From Mesorhizobium sp. SOD10 (lineage in GTDB: Bacteria > Pseudomonadota > Alphaproteobacteria > Rhizobiales > Rhizobiaceae): a stretch of DNA of 64,000 nt. The stretch spans positions 558,001-622,000 of the forward strand of contig CCNA01000006.1 of NCBI GenBank assembly GCA_000824805.1. The letters run 5' to 3'. Shown here in pieces: positions 37,547 through 45,508 of this stretch. The notes under the pieces were generated by a model. That model was not told the DNA's origin, ran no database searches, and saw only the letters and a list, made by a program, of their open reading frames with translations. Each line of letters opens with the position of its first letter. Position 1 is the stretch's first letter. Made by a program: the position numbers and the translations under genes.

Positions 37547-37575
37547 TTGACTCATACATATCCCAGTGGTTATAC
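37547..37575 (+). promoter_or_regulatory. Predicted sigma-70 promoter of the ArsR operon
   Basis: TTGACT (37547-37552), 17-bp spacer, TTATAC (37570-37575). Predicted transcription start near 37582, inside the downstream palindrome. Confidence 0.6.
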
Positions 37576-37576
37576 G

Positions 37577-37606
37577 TCAATCAATAGCCAACGGGTTATT
37601 GATTGA
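37577..37606 (+). promoter_or_regulatory. ArsR operator: perfect 10-bp inverted repeat abutting the start codon
   Basis: TCAATCAATA (37577-37586) and TATTGATTGA (37597-37606) are a perfect inverted repeat with a 10-bp spacer. The right arm ends exactly at the ATG (37607) and occupies the place of a ribosome site, of which there is no recognisable one. ArsR-family operators often have such imperfect or perfect dyads over the promoter. Confidence 0.7.
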
Positions 37607-37930
37607 ATGACGGCCGATCACGACATGCTGTTCAGGACGCTCGCCGATCCGACGCGGCGCGCCATCTTCGAACGTCTCTGCCGCCAGGGCGAGCAGACGG
37701 TCGGAGCCCTTACGGCGCAGGCCGGCGTGTCGCAGCCGGCGGTGTCGAAGCATCTGGGGCTCCTCAAGGAGGCGGGCCTGGTGCGTGACCGTCATGAGGG
37801 GCGCCAGACCCACTACAGCGCGCAGCTCAAGGCGCTTGCGCCATTGATGGACTGGACGCGCGACATGGCGGGGTTCTGGGAAAGCCGGTTCGACGATCTG
37901 GAAGACCTGCTCAAAAGGATGGATCAATGA
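37607..37930 (+). CDS. ArsR/SmtB family transcriptional regulator
   Basis: This 107-residue winged-helix regulator has the pattern RTLADPTRRAIFERLCRQGE and the recognition helix GVSQPAVSKHLGLLKEAGLV. Metal-binding cysteines of ArsR or CadC type (ELCVCDL) are absent, so it belongs to the large non-metal branch paired with SRPBCC proteins. It overlaps the downstream SRPBCC gene by 4 bp. A perfect palindrome abuts its start, consistent with autoregulation. Confidence 0.92.
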   Translation: MTADHDMLFRTLADPTRRAIFERLCRQGEQTVGALTAQAGVSQPAVSKHLGLLKEAGLVRDRHEGRQTHYSAQLKALAPLMDWTRDMAGFWESRFDDLEDLLKRMDQ

Positions 37931-38331
37931 ATGAAGCCGCAACGCGCTCCGTCGTCGTCGAGCGCGAGATACCTTTTCCGCCGGAAAAGATCTGGCGCGC
38001 GCTCACCCAACCGCATCTCATCGAGGAGTGGCTGATGAAGAACGACTTCAAGCCGGTCGTGGACCATCGCTTCAGCCTGAACGCGGAATGGGGCGGTGTC
38101 GACTGCCAGGTGCGGACGGTCGAGGCCAATAGGACCCTGTCCTACAGCTGGGACACCAAGGACCTTGAAAGCGTGGTCACCTGGACGCTCACCCCCACGG
38201 GCACGGGCACGCATCTGCGCATGGAGCAGGTCGGCTTCCGCACGGATCAGGAGCCGTACTACCGCGGCGCCACGGTGGGTTGGAAGCGCAACTTCACGGC
38301 CCTGGAACAGCTGCTTTCGCGGATCGACTGA
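37927..38331 (+). CDS. SRPBCC (AHSA1-like) domain protein
   Basis: This 134-residue protein has the AHSA1/START-like ligand-binding fold: REIPFPPEKIWRALTQPHLI at the N-terminus and TGTHLRMEQVGF ... GWKRNFTALEQLLSRID at the C-terminus. Such proteins commonly accompany ArsR regulators and are thought to bind small hydrophobic molecules. Start overlaps the arsR-type stop (ATGA). Confidence 0.9.
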   Translation: MNEAATRSVVVEREIPFPPEKIWRALTQPHLIEEWLMKNDFKPVVDHRFSLNAEWGGVDCQVRTVEANRTLSYSWDTKDLESVVTWTLTPTGTGTHLRMEQVGFRTDQEPYYRGATVGWKRNFTALEQLLSRID

Positions 38332-38409
38332 CGTCCGCCGAAGCTTCAAAAGACAGGCACGGTCCTGGCTGGCCGCAAACCGCAGGCGTAAGCAATGGAG
38401 GCACCAAAA

Positions 38410-38802
38410 ATGAAGATCAAGCTGACCAGCATCTATGTCGACGACCAGGAAAAGGCGCTCGGCTTCTACACCGACGTGCTGGGCTTCACCAAGAAGGCCG
38501 ACTTCACCAACGGACCGTTTCGCTGGCTAACCGTCGTCTCGCCGGATGACCCAGACGGCACCGAGCTGCAGTTGGCGCTGAACGACAATCCGGCCGCAAA
38601 AACCTATCAGCAGGCCATCTTCAAGCAGGGCCAGCCGGCGCTGATGCTGTTCACCGACGACGTCAAGGCCGAGCATGAGCGCATCAAGGCCAATGGCGGC
38701 ACCTTCGCCATGGCGCCGACCGCGGTGACCGGCGCCACCATCGCGCAGCTAAACGACACCTGCGGCAACCTCATTCAGCTTTCGCAGCTGGCGCGCTGGT
38801 AG
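38410..38802 (+). CDS. VOC family (glyoxalase/bleomycin-resistance fold) protein
   Basis: This 130-residue protein has the VOC beta-alpha-beta pattern (KLTSIYVDDQEKALGFYTDV; LMLFTDDVKAEHERIKANGG) ending in DTCGNLIQLSQL, with a metal-site-like acidic end. The activity is unknown. The ATG at 38410 follows GGAGG at 38398-38402; the ATG at 38395 overlaps that ribosome site and is unlikely. It probably belongs to the ArsR-led transcription unit. Confidence 0.88.
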   Translation: MKIKLTSIYVDDQEKALGFYTDVLGFTKKADFTNGPFRWLTVVSPDDPDGTELQLALNDNPAAKTYQQAIFKQGQPALMLFTDDVKAEHERIKANGGTFAMAPTAVTGATIAQLNDTCGNLIQLSQLARW

Positions 38803-38841
38803 GCAGCTCGATCCGTCTCGTCATTCGCAAGGGAGGTTAGA

Positions 38842-39075
38842 TTGCACTGGAGCAAATGGATCAGGCAGCTTCACCGCTGGCTATCGATCATCTTCACCAT
38901 CACCGTCATTGCCAATTTCGCCGCCATGGCCATGGGCCCGCCGCCCGCCTGGATCGTCTATTCGCCGTTGATCCCGCTCTTCCTGCTGCTGTTCAGCGGG
39001 CTCTACATGTTCGTGCTGCCCTATGCCGGCAGGCAGCGCGGTGAGCCGGCGGGCGAGCGCACGGGATCGGCCTGA
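38842..39075 (+). CDS. Small two-span membrane protein (77 aa)
   Basis: This ORF starts with TTG at 38842 behind a strong GGGAGG. The product has two hydrophobic helices (IIFTITVIANFAAMAM and LIPLFLLLFSGLYMFVLP) and a basic, polar C-terminus. Its stop codon overlaps the next ATG (TGATG), so it is coupled to the DUF1801 gene. Function unknown. Confidence 0.75.
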   Translation: MHWSKWIRQLHRWLSIIFTITVIANFAAMAMGPPPAWIVYSPLIPLFLLLFSGLYMFVLPYAGRQRGEPAGERTGSA

Positions 39076-39518
39076 TGGCGAAGGCGAAATCGAAGGCTGC
39101 CGGGCCCGCGAACGCGAAACCTGTCCTGCTTTCGGGCGGCAACCCGCAAATTGCCAAGGGCTATGGCGACGCTCCCGTGCAGGCCTATATCGCGGCGATG
39201 CCGGGCTGGAAGAGCGGGGTCGGGCGCCGGCTCGACCAGCTCATCATCGAGGCCGTCCCCGACGTGCGGAAGGCCGTCAAATGGAACTCTCCATTCTATG
39301 GCATGGAAGGCGAAGGCTGGTTCCTCGGCATCCATTGCTTCGCCAGATACATCAAGGTGGCGTTTTTCCGCGGCCTGTCGCTGAAGCCAGTGCCGCCCGT
39401 CGAATCCAAGAGCAGGGACACACGCTATTTCCATATCCATGAGGACGACCAGCTTGACGAGGAGCAGTTTGTCTCCTGGGTGAAACAGGCAAGCCGGCTG
39501 CCCGGCGAACGGATGTAG
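39075..39518 (+). CDS. DUF1801 domain protein (147 aa)
   Basis: The DUF1801 (YdhG-like) pattern is visible in VRKAVKWNSPFYGMEGEGWF and in the aromatic-rich core FARYIKVAFFRGLSL. The N-terminus is Lys/Ala-rich. The fold resembles small iron- or ligand-binding proteins but activity is unknown. It is followed by a second DUF1801 paralogue at 39594. Confidence 0.85.
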   Translation: MAKAKSKAAGPANAKPVLLSGGNPQIAKGYGDAPVQAYIAAMPGWKSGVGRRLDQLIIEAVPDVRKAVKWNSPFYGMEGEGWFLGIHCFARYIKVAFFRGLSLKPVPPVESKSRDTRYFHIHEDDQLDEEQFVSWVKQASRLPGERM

Positions 39519-39593
39519 ATGTAGAAAAGGTCAAGCGCCGTCTCCCTGACAGAGCCACGGTTGCACTTTCCAATCAGCTAAGGAGAACCCAAC

Positions 39594-39992
39594 ATGCAAA
39601 AAGCCGGCACGCGGGAGGAGAAGTCTCCGTCCGAGCTGATCGACGCGAGGATCAAGGAACTCGGCGACTGGCGCGGCGAGATGCTTGCCGGGCTCCGCGC
39701 CTTGATCCGGCAAGCCGCGCCCGATGCGGTCGAGACATGGAAATGGCGCGGCGTGCCGGTCTGGGAGGATGCCGGCATCATCTGCACAGGCGAGACCTAC
39801 AAGGCCGTCGTCAAGCTGACCTTCGCCAGGGGCGCGGCACTGCCCGATCCCAGGAAGCTCTTCAACTCCAGCCTCGAAGGCAATACGAGGCGCGCCATCG
39901 ATTTCAAGGAAGGCGACAAGGTCGACGCAGACGCTCTGAAGGCGCTCGTTCGCGAAGCCGTGGCTCTCAACAAATCCAAGACCAAACGCTGA
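39594..39992 (+). CDS. DUF1801 domain protein, second paralogue (132 aa)
   Basis: This protein shares the DUF1801 core (AAPDAVETWKWRGVPVWEDA; YKAVVKLTFARGAALPDP) with its neighbour but is clearly diverged. It ends with a basic tail (NKSKTKR). AAGGAGAA lies upstream of the ATG. It closes the ArsR-SRPBCC-VOC-DUF1801 set. Confidence 0.85.
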   Translation: MQKAGTREEKSPSELIDARIKELGDWRGEMLAGLRALIRQAAPDAVETWKWRGVPVWEDAGIICTGETYKAVVKLTFARGAALPDPRKLFNSSLEGNTRRAIDFKEGDKVDADALKALVREAVALNKSKTKR

Positions 39993-40294
39993 GAGACGGC
40001 TGCCGCCGGTGCTATCGGATTGATGTTGCCAACTTTTCTTCCGCGCCCGCGCAACGCGGATCGATACTATCCAACTACTATCGTCCTCACGCAGCGTAAG
40101 CGTACTTCTCCTTCGTAAGCAATAAATCATGAAACAAATACTGGACAAATTTATCGGCCGTTAAGCCAGGCGCGCTATCTGGATCGATGTCGCCGGCAAG
40201 CGGGCGACATGCGGGGAAGAACATCGTCTCAACCGGCGGATGAACCAGTCGGACAGACACCGAGGGAGCCGGGCACGGGCTCCATGGGAATGGG
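39993..40294. other. Intergenic region before the first GGDEF/EAL gene
   Basis: No gene or clear hairpin is seen in these 302 bp. An AT-richer segment at about 40115-40160 (AAGCAATAAATCATGAAACA) may include the promoter of the downstream gene. Confidence 0.4.
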
Positions 40295-42781
40295 ATGAAG
40301 CTCTCGTCGACCGATGCCGCGCCGCGTCTCATCGGACTGGTCTGGCCCTTCGTCGCGGTCGTCCTGATCCAGGCGCTGGTTGCGACGCTCAGCCTCCATA
40401 CGCTGTCCGCCGTCCGCGCCTATGTCGGCGGCGAAAGCCAGTGGTCGAAAGGGCAGAAGCACGCCATCTATTTCCTGAGCCTCTATGCCGACACCGGCCG
40501 GGAAGAGTATTTCAACGAATATCGTCAGGCCATCGCCGTGCCGCTCGCCGATCGCGCCGCGCGGCTGGCGCTCGAAAAGGCCGAGCCCGACCCGAATACG
40601 GCCCGGCTTGGTTTTCTTGGCGGCAACAACCACCCCGACGATGTCGCCGGCCTGATCTGGCTGTTCCGCAATTTCCGCGGCGTCAGCTATCTCGACACCG
40701 CGATCCGCCACTGGACGGCCGCCGACGAGATGATCCTCGCCATCGAAAGACTTGGCGACGACATGCATCGCAGGCTGGAAAAAGGGCCGGCCTCGCCGGT
40801 CGAGATCGGTCTCTGGAAGGCGGAAATCCACCAGCTCGACTACCGGATCGGGCCGCTTGCCAAGGCTTTCTCCGACAGCCTGGGCGAAGGATCGCGCTTC
40901 ATCAAGATGGCGCTGACGGCGGCCAATCTCGCGACCGCCGCGCTGCTTATCCTGCTCGCCGTCTGGCGCACGCGCAAGCTGATGAAACAGCGCCAGGCAT
41001 TTCAGACAGCCCTCAACGCCGAGCGCGAGCGCGCTCAGATCACATTGGCCTCGATCGGCCAGGCCGTCATCAGCACCGATGCCGGGGGGCGGCTGGACTA
41101 TATGAATGCCGGAGCGGAAAGGCTGCTCGCCTGCCCGCTGGCGGACGCCAGGGGCAAGCCAGTCGCCTCGTTGTTCCGGCTCGTCGACAAGGACAGCGGC
41201 GTCGAGGAGACCGACCTGATCACGCTCCTGCTGGCAGGCGAGCCGCGCCGCTCTAACGTGCGCCCGCAGCTTTTGGAGCGTCTCGACGGCTCGGTTGTGC
41301 CTGTGGCGCTGAACGGCGCCCCGCTGATCGTTTCCGGCAAGATCCTCGGTTGCGTTCTGGCCCTGCACGACATGACGCGCGAGCAGGACTATATCGAGCG
41401 CCTGTCGTGGCAGGCATCGCATGATGCGCTGACCGGTCTCGTCAATCGCCGCGACTTCGAGAACCGGCTGGCGGGCGCGATCTCCGAAGCGCCGGAAAGG
41501 CTGCGCCGGCATGCGCTGATGTATCTCGACCTCGATCAGTTCAAGCTCGTCAACGACACGTGTGGCCACGCCGCCGGCGACCAGTTGCTGCGCCAGATCT
41601 CGGTGCTGCTTGCCAACGAGCTGCCGCCCGGCGACATCCTGGCAAGACTGGGCGGCGACGAGTTCGGCGTGCTGCTCTTCGATTGCGATGCCGACTGTGC
41701 CGCGGCGACCGCCGAGCGCTTGCGCGCGACGGTCCAGGACCTGCATTTCTCCTGGGATGGACGTCCCTTCAACATCAGCGTCAGCATCGGCATGGTCGAA
41801 GTCGCCAATGCCGGCATGACATTGGAGGAGGTGCTGCGCGCCGCCGACGTCGCCTGCTACATGGCCAAGGAAAAGGGCCGCAACCGCGTCCAGCTCCACA
41901 GCGACGGCGACACGGCGCTGCGCGAACGCTTCGGTGAGATGGCCTGGGTGCAGCGCCTGCATGCGGCGCTGGACGAGAACCGCTTCAGGCTGCATGCGCA
42001 GGAGATCGCGCCGCTGCGGAGCGATATTGCCGAGGCAGGCGCGCATATCGAAATTCTGCTGAGGCTGACCGACGAGGACGGCGGCCTCGTCAACCCGCAG
42101 AGCTTCATTCCGGCGGCCGAGCGCTACGGCTTGATGCCGGCGATCGACCGCTGGGTGGTGCGCAACGCTTTCGCCACCTTGGCGGCGAGGCTTACCGATC
42201 CGCGCGCGGCGCCTATATCCACCTGCGCGATCAATCTATCCGGCGCGACGTTCGGCGACGAGACGTTCCTCGGCTTCATGCGCGAGCAGTTTGCCGCGCA
42301 CGCGATCGCACCCGAAACGATCTGCCTGGAGATCACCGAGACCAGCGCCATCGCCAATCTGACCGAGGCGATGCGCTTCATTGCCGACCTGCGCGGACTG
42401 GGCTGCCGCTTCGCGCTCGACGATTTCGGCTCCGGCATGTCGTCCTTCGCTTATCTCAAGCATCTGCCGGTCGATTATCTCAAGATCGACGGCGGCTTCG
42501 TCAAGGACATGCTCGACGACCGCATCGACCGCGCCATGGTCGAGATGATCCATCATATCGGTAAGGTCACGGGAAAACGCACGATCGCCGAATTCGTCGA
42601 AAGCGACGGCATCGTCGAGGGCCTGAAGACGATCGGCGTCGATTATGCCCAGGGCTATGCGATTGCCCGGCCCCAGCCGTTCGATGCCACCACCGTTCTG
42701 CGTGGCAATCGGAGCGATCGCGATGCAACGGCGGATAGCTGGGAGACTTTGGCGCGAACGCTGCGCCGCAAAGCCGGCTAA
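40295..42781 (+). CDS. Membrane-bound GGDEF-EAL c-di-GMP enzyme
   Basis: This 828-residue protein has two membrane segments (about 14-36 and 205-224) bracketing a periplasmic sensor, then a PAS-like region (about 250-360), a GGDEF domain with intact GGDEF at 453-457, and an EAL domain. There is no RxxD inhibitory site just before GGDEF. In the EAL domain the signature reads EIL (586-588), with the metal-binding Glu kept, and INLS, EITET, DDFGSG, KID, AEFVE and QGY motifs are all present. Both diguanylate cyclase and phosphodiesterase activities are therefore possible. The sensed signal is unknown. Confidence 0.9.
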   Translation: MKLSSTDAAPRLIGLVWPFVAVVLIQALVATLSLHTLSAVRAYVGGESQWSKGQKHAIYFLSLYADTGREEYFNEYRQAIAVPLADRAARLALEKAEPDPNTARLGFLGGNNHPDDVAGLIWLFRNFRGVSYLDTAIRHWTAADEMILAIERLGDDMHRRLEKGPASPVEIGLWKAEIHQLDYRIGPLAKAFSDSLGEGSRFIKMALTAANLATAALLILLAVWRTRKLMKQRQAFQTALNAERERAQITLASIGQAVISTDAGGRLDYMNAGAERLLACPLADARGKPVASLFRLVDKDSGVEETDLITLLLAGEPRRSNVRPQLLERLDGSVVPVALNGAPLIVSGKILGCVLALHDMTREQDYIERLSWQASHDALTGLVNRRDFENRLAGAISEAPERLRRHALMYLDLDQFKLVNDTCGHAAGDQLLRQISVLLANELPPGDILARLGGDEFGVLLFDCDADCAAATAERLRATVQDLHFSWDGRPFNISVSIGMVEVANAGMTLEEVLRAADVACYMAKEKGRNRVQLHSDGDTALRERFGEMAWVQRLHAALDENRFRLHAQEIAPLRSDIAEAGAHIEILLRLTDEDGGLVNPQSFIPAAERYGLMPAIDRWVVRNAFATLAARLTDPRAAPISTCAINLSGATFGDETFLGFMREQFAAHAIAPETICLEITETSAIANLTEAMRFIADLRGLGCRFALDDFGSGMSSFAYLKHLPVDYLKIDGGFVKDMLDDRIDRAMVEMIHHIGKVTGKRTIAEFVESDGIVEGLKTIGVDYAQGYAIARPQPFDATTVLRGNRSDRDATADSWETLARTLRRKAG

Positions 42782-42794
42782 TTACCGAACTGGA

Positions 42795-42899
42795 GCAATT
42801 CCAGGAGTGTGGGCGGGCTCGGCGTCTTGCCGTAGCCCTTCAGTCCGGAATTGGGTCAAACAAAGCGAGAGCGGTTCGCCGTTTCCCTTAACCGCTCTA
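42795..42899. repeat. Composite palindromic repeat (GCAATTCC type, diverged)
   Basis: GCAATTCC (42795-42802) and GGAATTG (42847-42853), then a hairpin GAGCGGTT...AACCGCTC (about 42869-42898), repeat the layout of 30709-30806 with a longer, diverged loop. The right end touches the stop codon of the GNAT gene. Confidence 0.65.
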
Positions 42900-43451
42900 G
42901 GCGACAATCCCTCCGGCCTGCCGTTCCAAGAGGATCGTCGGCTTCTCGTGATAGGTGGTCCGCAAAATCTCTCTATAGCCGTTCCTTTCGGCCACCTTGA
43001 GCGAGGCGCCGTTTTCCGGATCGATGATGCAGACGGTTCTTGCCTGTCCGAACACCTCGTCGCTCCAGGCGACGATCCGCCCGACGACCTCGCTCGCGAG
43101 GCCCCGCCCATGCGCCTCCGAGGCCATGGCCCAGCCGGCTTCCGGCACGCCTTCGATCGAAGGTTCGATCTCGCGCTTCAGGTCATGGAAACCGGCCTCG
43201 CCGATGAAGCGCCCCGTCGCCTTGTCCTCGATCGCCCAGAACCCGTAGCCGATCAGCGACCATAGCCCGGCATGGCGCAGGAAGCGCATCCAGCTTTCCT
43301 CGCGCGTGCGCGGCTTGCCGCCGATGAAACGGGTGACGGCGGGCTCCGCCCACATGGCGGCATAGGTCTCGAAATCGCCCAGGCGGTGCGGCCGCAGAAC
43401 GGTGCGCGCCGTCTCGAGAATCGGCACGCCGGCTTCCGTTTTGATGCTCAT
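42897..43451 (-). CDS. GNAT family N-acetyltransferase (RimJ/RimL-like)
   Basis: This 184-residue protein has the acetyl-CoA-binding GNAT core: GYGFWAIEDKATGRFIGEAG, the Q/RxxGxG/A-like segment SEAHGRGLASEVVGRIVAW and the C-terminal strand-helix ENGASLKVAERNGYREILRT. The conserved N-terminus ETARTVLRPHRLGDFE fits RimJ/RimL-type acetyltransferases. The acceptor is unknown. GGAGGAAGCC precedes the ATG at 43451. Confidence 0.88.
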   Translation of the reverse strand: MSIKTEAGVPILETARTVLRPHRLGDFETYAAMWAEPAVTRFIGGKPRTREESWMRFLRHAGLWSLIGYGFWAIEDKATGRFIGEAGFHDLKREIEPSIEGVPEAGWAMASEAHGRGLASEVVGRIVAWSDEVFGQARTVCIIDPENGASLKVAERNGYREILRTTYHEKPTILLERQAGGIVA

Positions 43452-43634
43452 GGCTTCCTCCATTGAGGCGACAGCGCTTAGCAAACCCGCACGCTCGATC
43501 AAGGGCCAGGACAATGCGGCGGCTCTTCCAGCCATGACGGCCTTGGCACGACCGCGTCGCTATGGGCTTTTAGCCTGGCGATGCTAGTTTTGCGCGCGAC
43601 CGACTCAGTAACGCAAAGTCGACCGGAGAAAACC

Positions 43635-44090
43635 ATGGACACCACCGACCTGTTGCTGGCGATCGCGCATCACCTTCTGGTGTTCTCGCTGGCCGGCATC
43701 ATCGGCGCCGAGTTCGTGCTGGTGCGCGGCGATCTGGGCGCGGCGACGCTGAAGCGCCTTGCCAGCATCGACCGTCACTACGGCATCATCGCCGCGCTGA
43801 TCGTCATCGTCGGCGTCTGCCGGGTGTTCTTCGGTCTCAAAGGCTGGGAATTCTACGTCTACAACTGGCTGTTCTGGGCAAAGATAGTGGCCTTCGCCAT
43901 CGTCGGCCTGCTGTCCATCGTGCCCACCATGCGCTTCCTCGCCTGGAACAGGCAGGCCGGCGGCAATCCCTCCTTCGCGGTGCCGGCCGCGGAACTCGCT
44001 TCGGTGAAGAACTATGTTCGCGCCGAGGGCTTTATCTTCCTGCTTATTCCGGTCTTCGCCGCGGCCATGGCTCGCGGCTACGGTTATTAG
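43635..44090 (+). CDS. DUF2214 family membrane protein
   Basis: This 151-residue protein has four hydrophobic segments (for example HHLLVFSLAGIIGAEFVLV, YGIIAALIVIVGVCRVFFGL) in the DUF2214 pattern, with a conserved Arg-rich loop LKRLASIDRHYG. It is an inner-membrane protein of unknown role. CGGAGAAAACC precedes the ATG at 43635. It converges on the endonuclease III gene. Confidence 0.85.
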   Translation: MDTTDLLLAIAHHLLVFSLAGIIGAEFVLVRGDLGAATLKRLASIDRHYGIIAALIVIVGVCRVFFGLKGWEFYVYNWLFWAKIVAFAIVGLLSIVPTMRFLAWNRQAGGNPSFAVPAAELASVKNYVRAEGFIFLLIPVFAAAMARGYGY

Positions 44091-44099
44091 CAAACGGCC

Positions 44100-44906
44100 T
44101 TAGGCCTCGACCGGAAACGTCTCATCCAGCGGCGCGATCGGCACCAGCGGGGCCGGTATGTCGGTGGTCTTTTCCTTCGACTTGCAGATATCGGCGATCA
44201 CGCAGACCGGGCAGTCGGGCTTGCGCGCCTTGCAGACATAGCGGCCATGCAGGATCAGCCAATGATGCGCATGGCGCATATATTCGGCCGGGATGACCTT
44301 GAGCAGCCCTTGTTCGACCTGCTCGGGCGTATTGCCGGGCGCCAGCCCGATCCGGTTGCCGATGCGGAAGATATGCGTGTCGACCGCCATGGTGGGCTGG
44401 CCGAAGGCGACGTTGAGCACGACATTGGCGGTCTTGCGCCCCACGCCCGGCAACTTCACCAGCTCGTCGCGATCCTGAGGCACCTTGCCCCCATACTCCT
44501 CGATCAGCGCTTTCGACAGCGCGATCACGTTCTTGGCCTTGTTGCGCCACAGACCGATGGTGCGGATATAGTCGCCGACCTTGGCCTCGCCCAATGCCAG
44601 CATCTTGGCCGGCGTGTCGGCCGCCGCGAACAACGGCTTCGTCGCCTTGTTGACGCCGGCATCTGTCGCTTGCGCCGACAGCACCACCGCGACCAGCAGG
44701 GTGAAGGCATTGACATAGTCGAGCTCGCCTTTCGGCTCCGGCCGCTGCACGGAGAAACGCCGGAAGATCTCATCCACCTCGGCAGGGCTGTAGAGCGATC
44801 GCGACGCGGCTTTTCGCGGCCGTGCACCGGGCGCCCCGCCGCTGCCGGCAAAGGCAGGTTGAGGTTTTCTGACAGCTGCGGATTTTTTCGACTTGGGAGG
44901 CGCCAT
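44100..44906 (-). CDS. nth: Endonuclease III (DNA glycosylase/AP lyase)
   Basis: This 268-residue base-excision-repair enzyme removes oxidised pyrimidines. The helix-hairpin-helix has the catalytic Lys (LPGVGRKTANVVL) and the catalytic Asp (MAVDTHIFRI). The 4Fe-4S cluster cysteines are present with C-X6-C-X2-C-X5-C spacing (CKARKPDCPVCVIADIC). A basic ~50-residue N-terminal extension (MAPPKSKKSAAVRKPQ) is usual in rhizobia. The ATG at 44906 follows AGGAAGG; it diverges from the DUF2244 gene with only 22 bp between start codons. Confidence 0.95.
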   Translation of the reverse strand: MAPPKSKKSAAVRKPQPAFAGSGGAPGARPRKAASRSLYSPAEVDEIFRRFSVQRPEPKGELDYVNAFTLLVAVVLSAQATDAGVNKATKPLFAAADTPAKMLALGEAKVGDYIRTIGLWRNKAKNVIALSKALIEEYGGKVPQDRDELVKLPGVGRKTANVVLNVAFGQPTMAVDTHIFRIGNRIGLAPGNTPEQVEQGLLKVIPAEYMRHAHHWLILHGRYVCKARKPDCPVCVIADICKSKEKTTDIPAPLVPIAPLDETFPVEA

Positions 44907-44920
44907 TTCCTTCCTATAAT
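44893..44920 (+). promoter_or_regulatory. Predicted promoter of the DUF2244 gene overlapping nth start
   Basis: TTGGGA (44893-44898), 16-bp spacer, and a consensus TATAAT (44915-44920). The ATG follows 8 bp later with no ribosome site, so the transcript may be leaderless. The -35 lies inside the nth coding start. Confidence 0.5.
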
Positions 44921-44928
44921 ATTCCCTC

Positions 44929-45423
44929 ATGAGCGACACAAACGCCTCGTTCCGGGCCGACGAGCCATTTTTCCAGGCCTTGCTGACGCCGCACCGATCG
45001 CTCGGCCGAACCGGCTTTCTAATCCTGATGGGGGCGCTTCTGTTCGGCTGGGCGGTCACCGGCGCCTTCTTCCTGGCGCATGGCGCCTGGCCGGTATTCG
45101 GCTTTTTCGGCCTCGACGTGATCGCCGTCTACATCGCCTTCCGCGCCAATTACCGCGCCGCGCGCGCCCGCGAGGAAATCTCGGTCTCGCGCATCAGTCT
45201 CGACATCCGCAAGACAGCACCGTCCGGGCGTTCCGAAGCGCATCATTTCAATCCGTTCTGGACACGATTTTCGATCGCCCGCCATGCTGAGATCGGTATC
45301 ACCAGAATGGCGGTGGAAGCGCAGGGCAGGAGCGTGGCGATCGGGGGCTTCCTCAACCCCGACGACCGCGAAAGTTTCGCCACCGCCTTTTCGCGCGCGC
45401 TGGCGACCGCCAAGACGCGTTGA
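44929..45423 (+). CDS. DUF2244 domain membrane protein
   Basis: This 164-residue protein has two hydrophobic segments (FLILMGALLFGWAVTGAFFL and PVFGFFGLDVIAVYIAFRA) followed by a soluble C-terminal region (HHFNPFWTRFSIARH; GFLNPDDRESFATAFSRAL). That is the DUF2244 pattern found next to nth in many alphaproteobacteria. Function unknown. Its stop codon overlaps a REP-like repeat. Confidence 0.88.
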   Translation: MSDTNASFRADEPFFQALLTPHRSLGRTGFLILMGALLFGWAVTGAFFLAHGAWPVFGFFGLDVIAVYIAFRANYRAARAREEISVSRISLDIRKTAPSGRSEAHHFNPFWTRFSIARHAEIGITRMAVEAQGRSVAIGGFLNPDDRESFATAFSRALATAKTR

Positions 45424-45491
45424 GCATGATCCCGGACCGAGGGTCCGCGTCAGCGGAAAGTGGGCACCGGTTTTCGGATAAGATCATGCTC
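45422..45491. repeat. REP-like palindrome (GAGCATGATC type) at a stop codon
   Basis: GAGCATGATC at 45422 is inverted at 45482-45491 (GATCATGCTC), with CGGAAAGTGGGCACCGGTTTTCGG between. The first bases overlap the DUF2244 TGA. Same family as 54231-54300 and 62594-62640. Confidence 0.8.
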
Positions 45492-45508
45492 AGAAGCAAC
45501 GACAGGCC

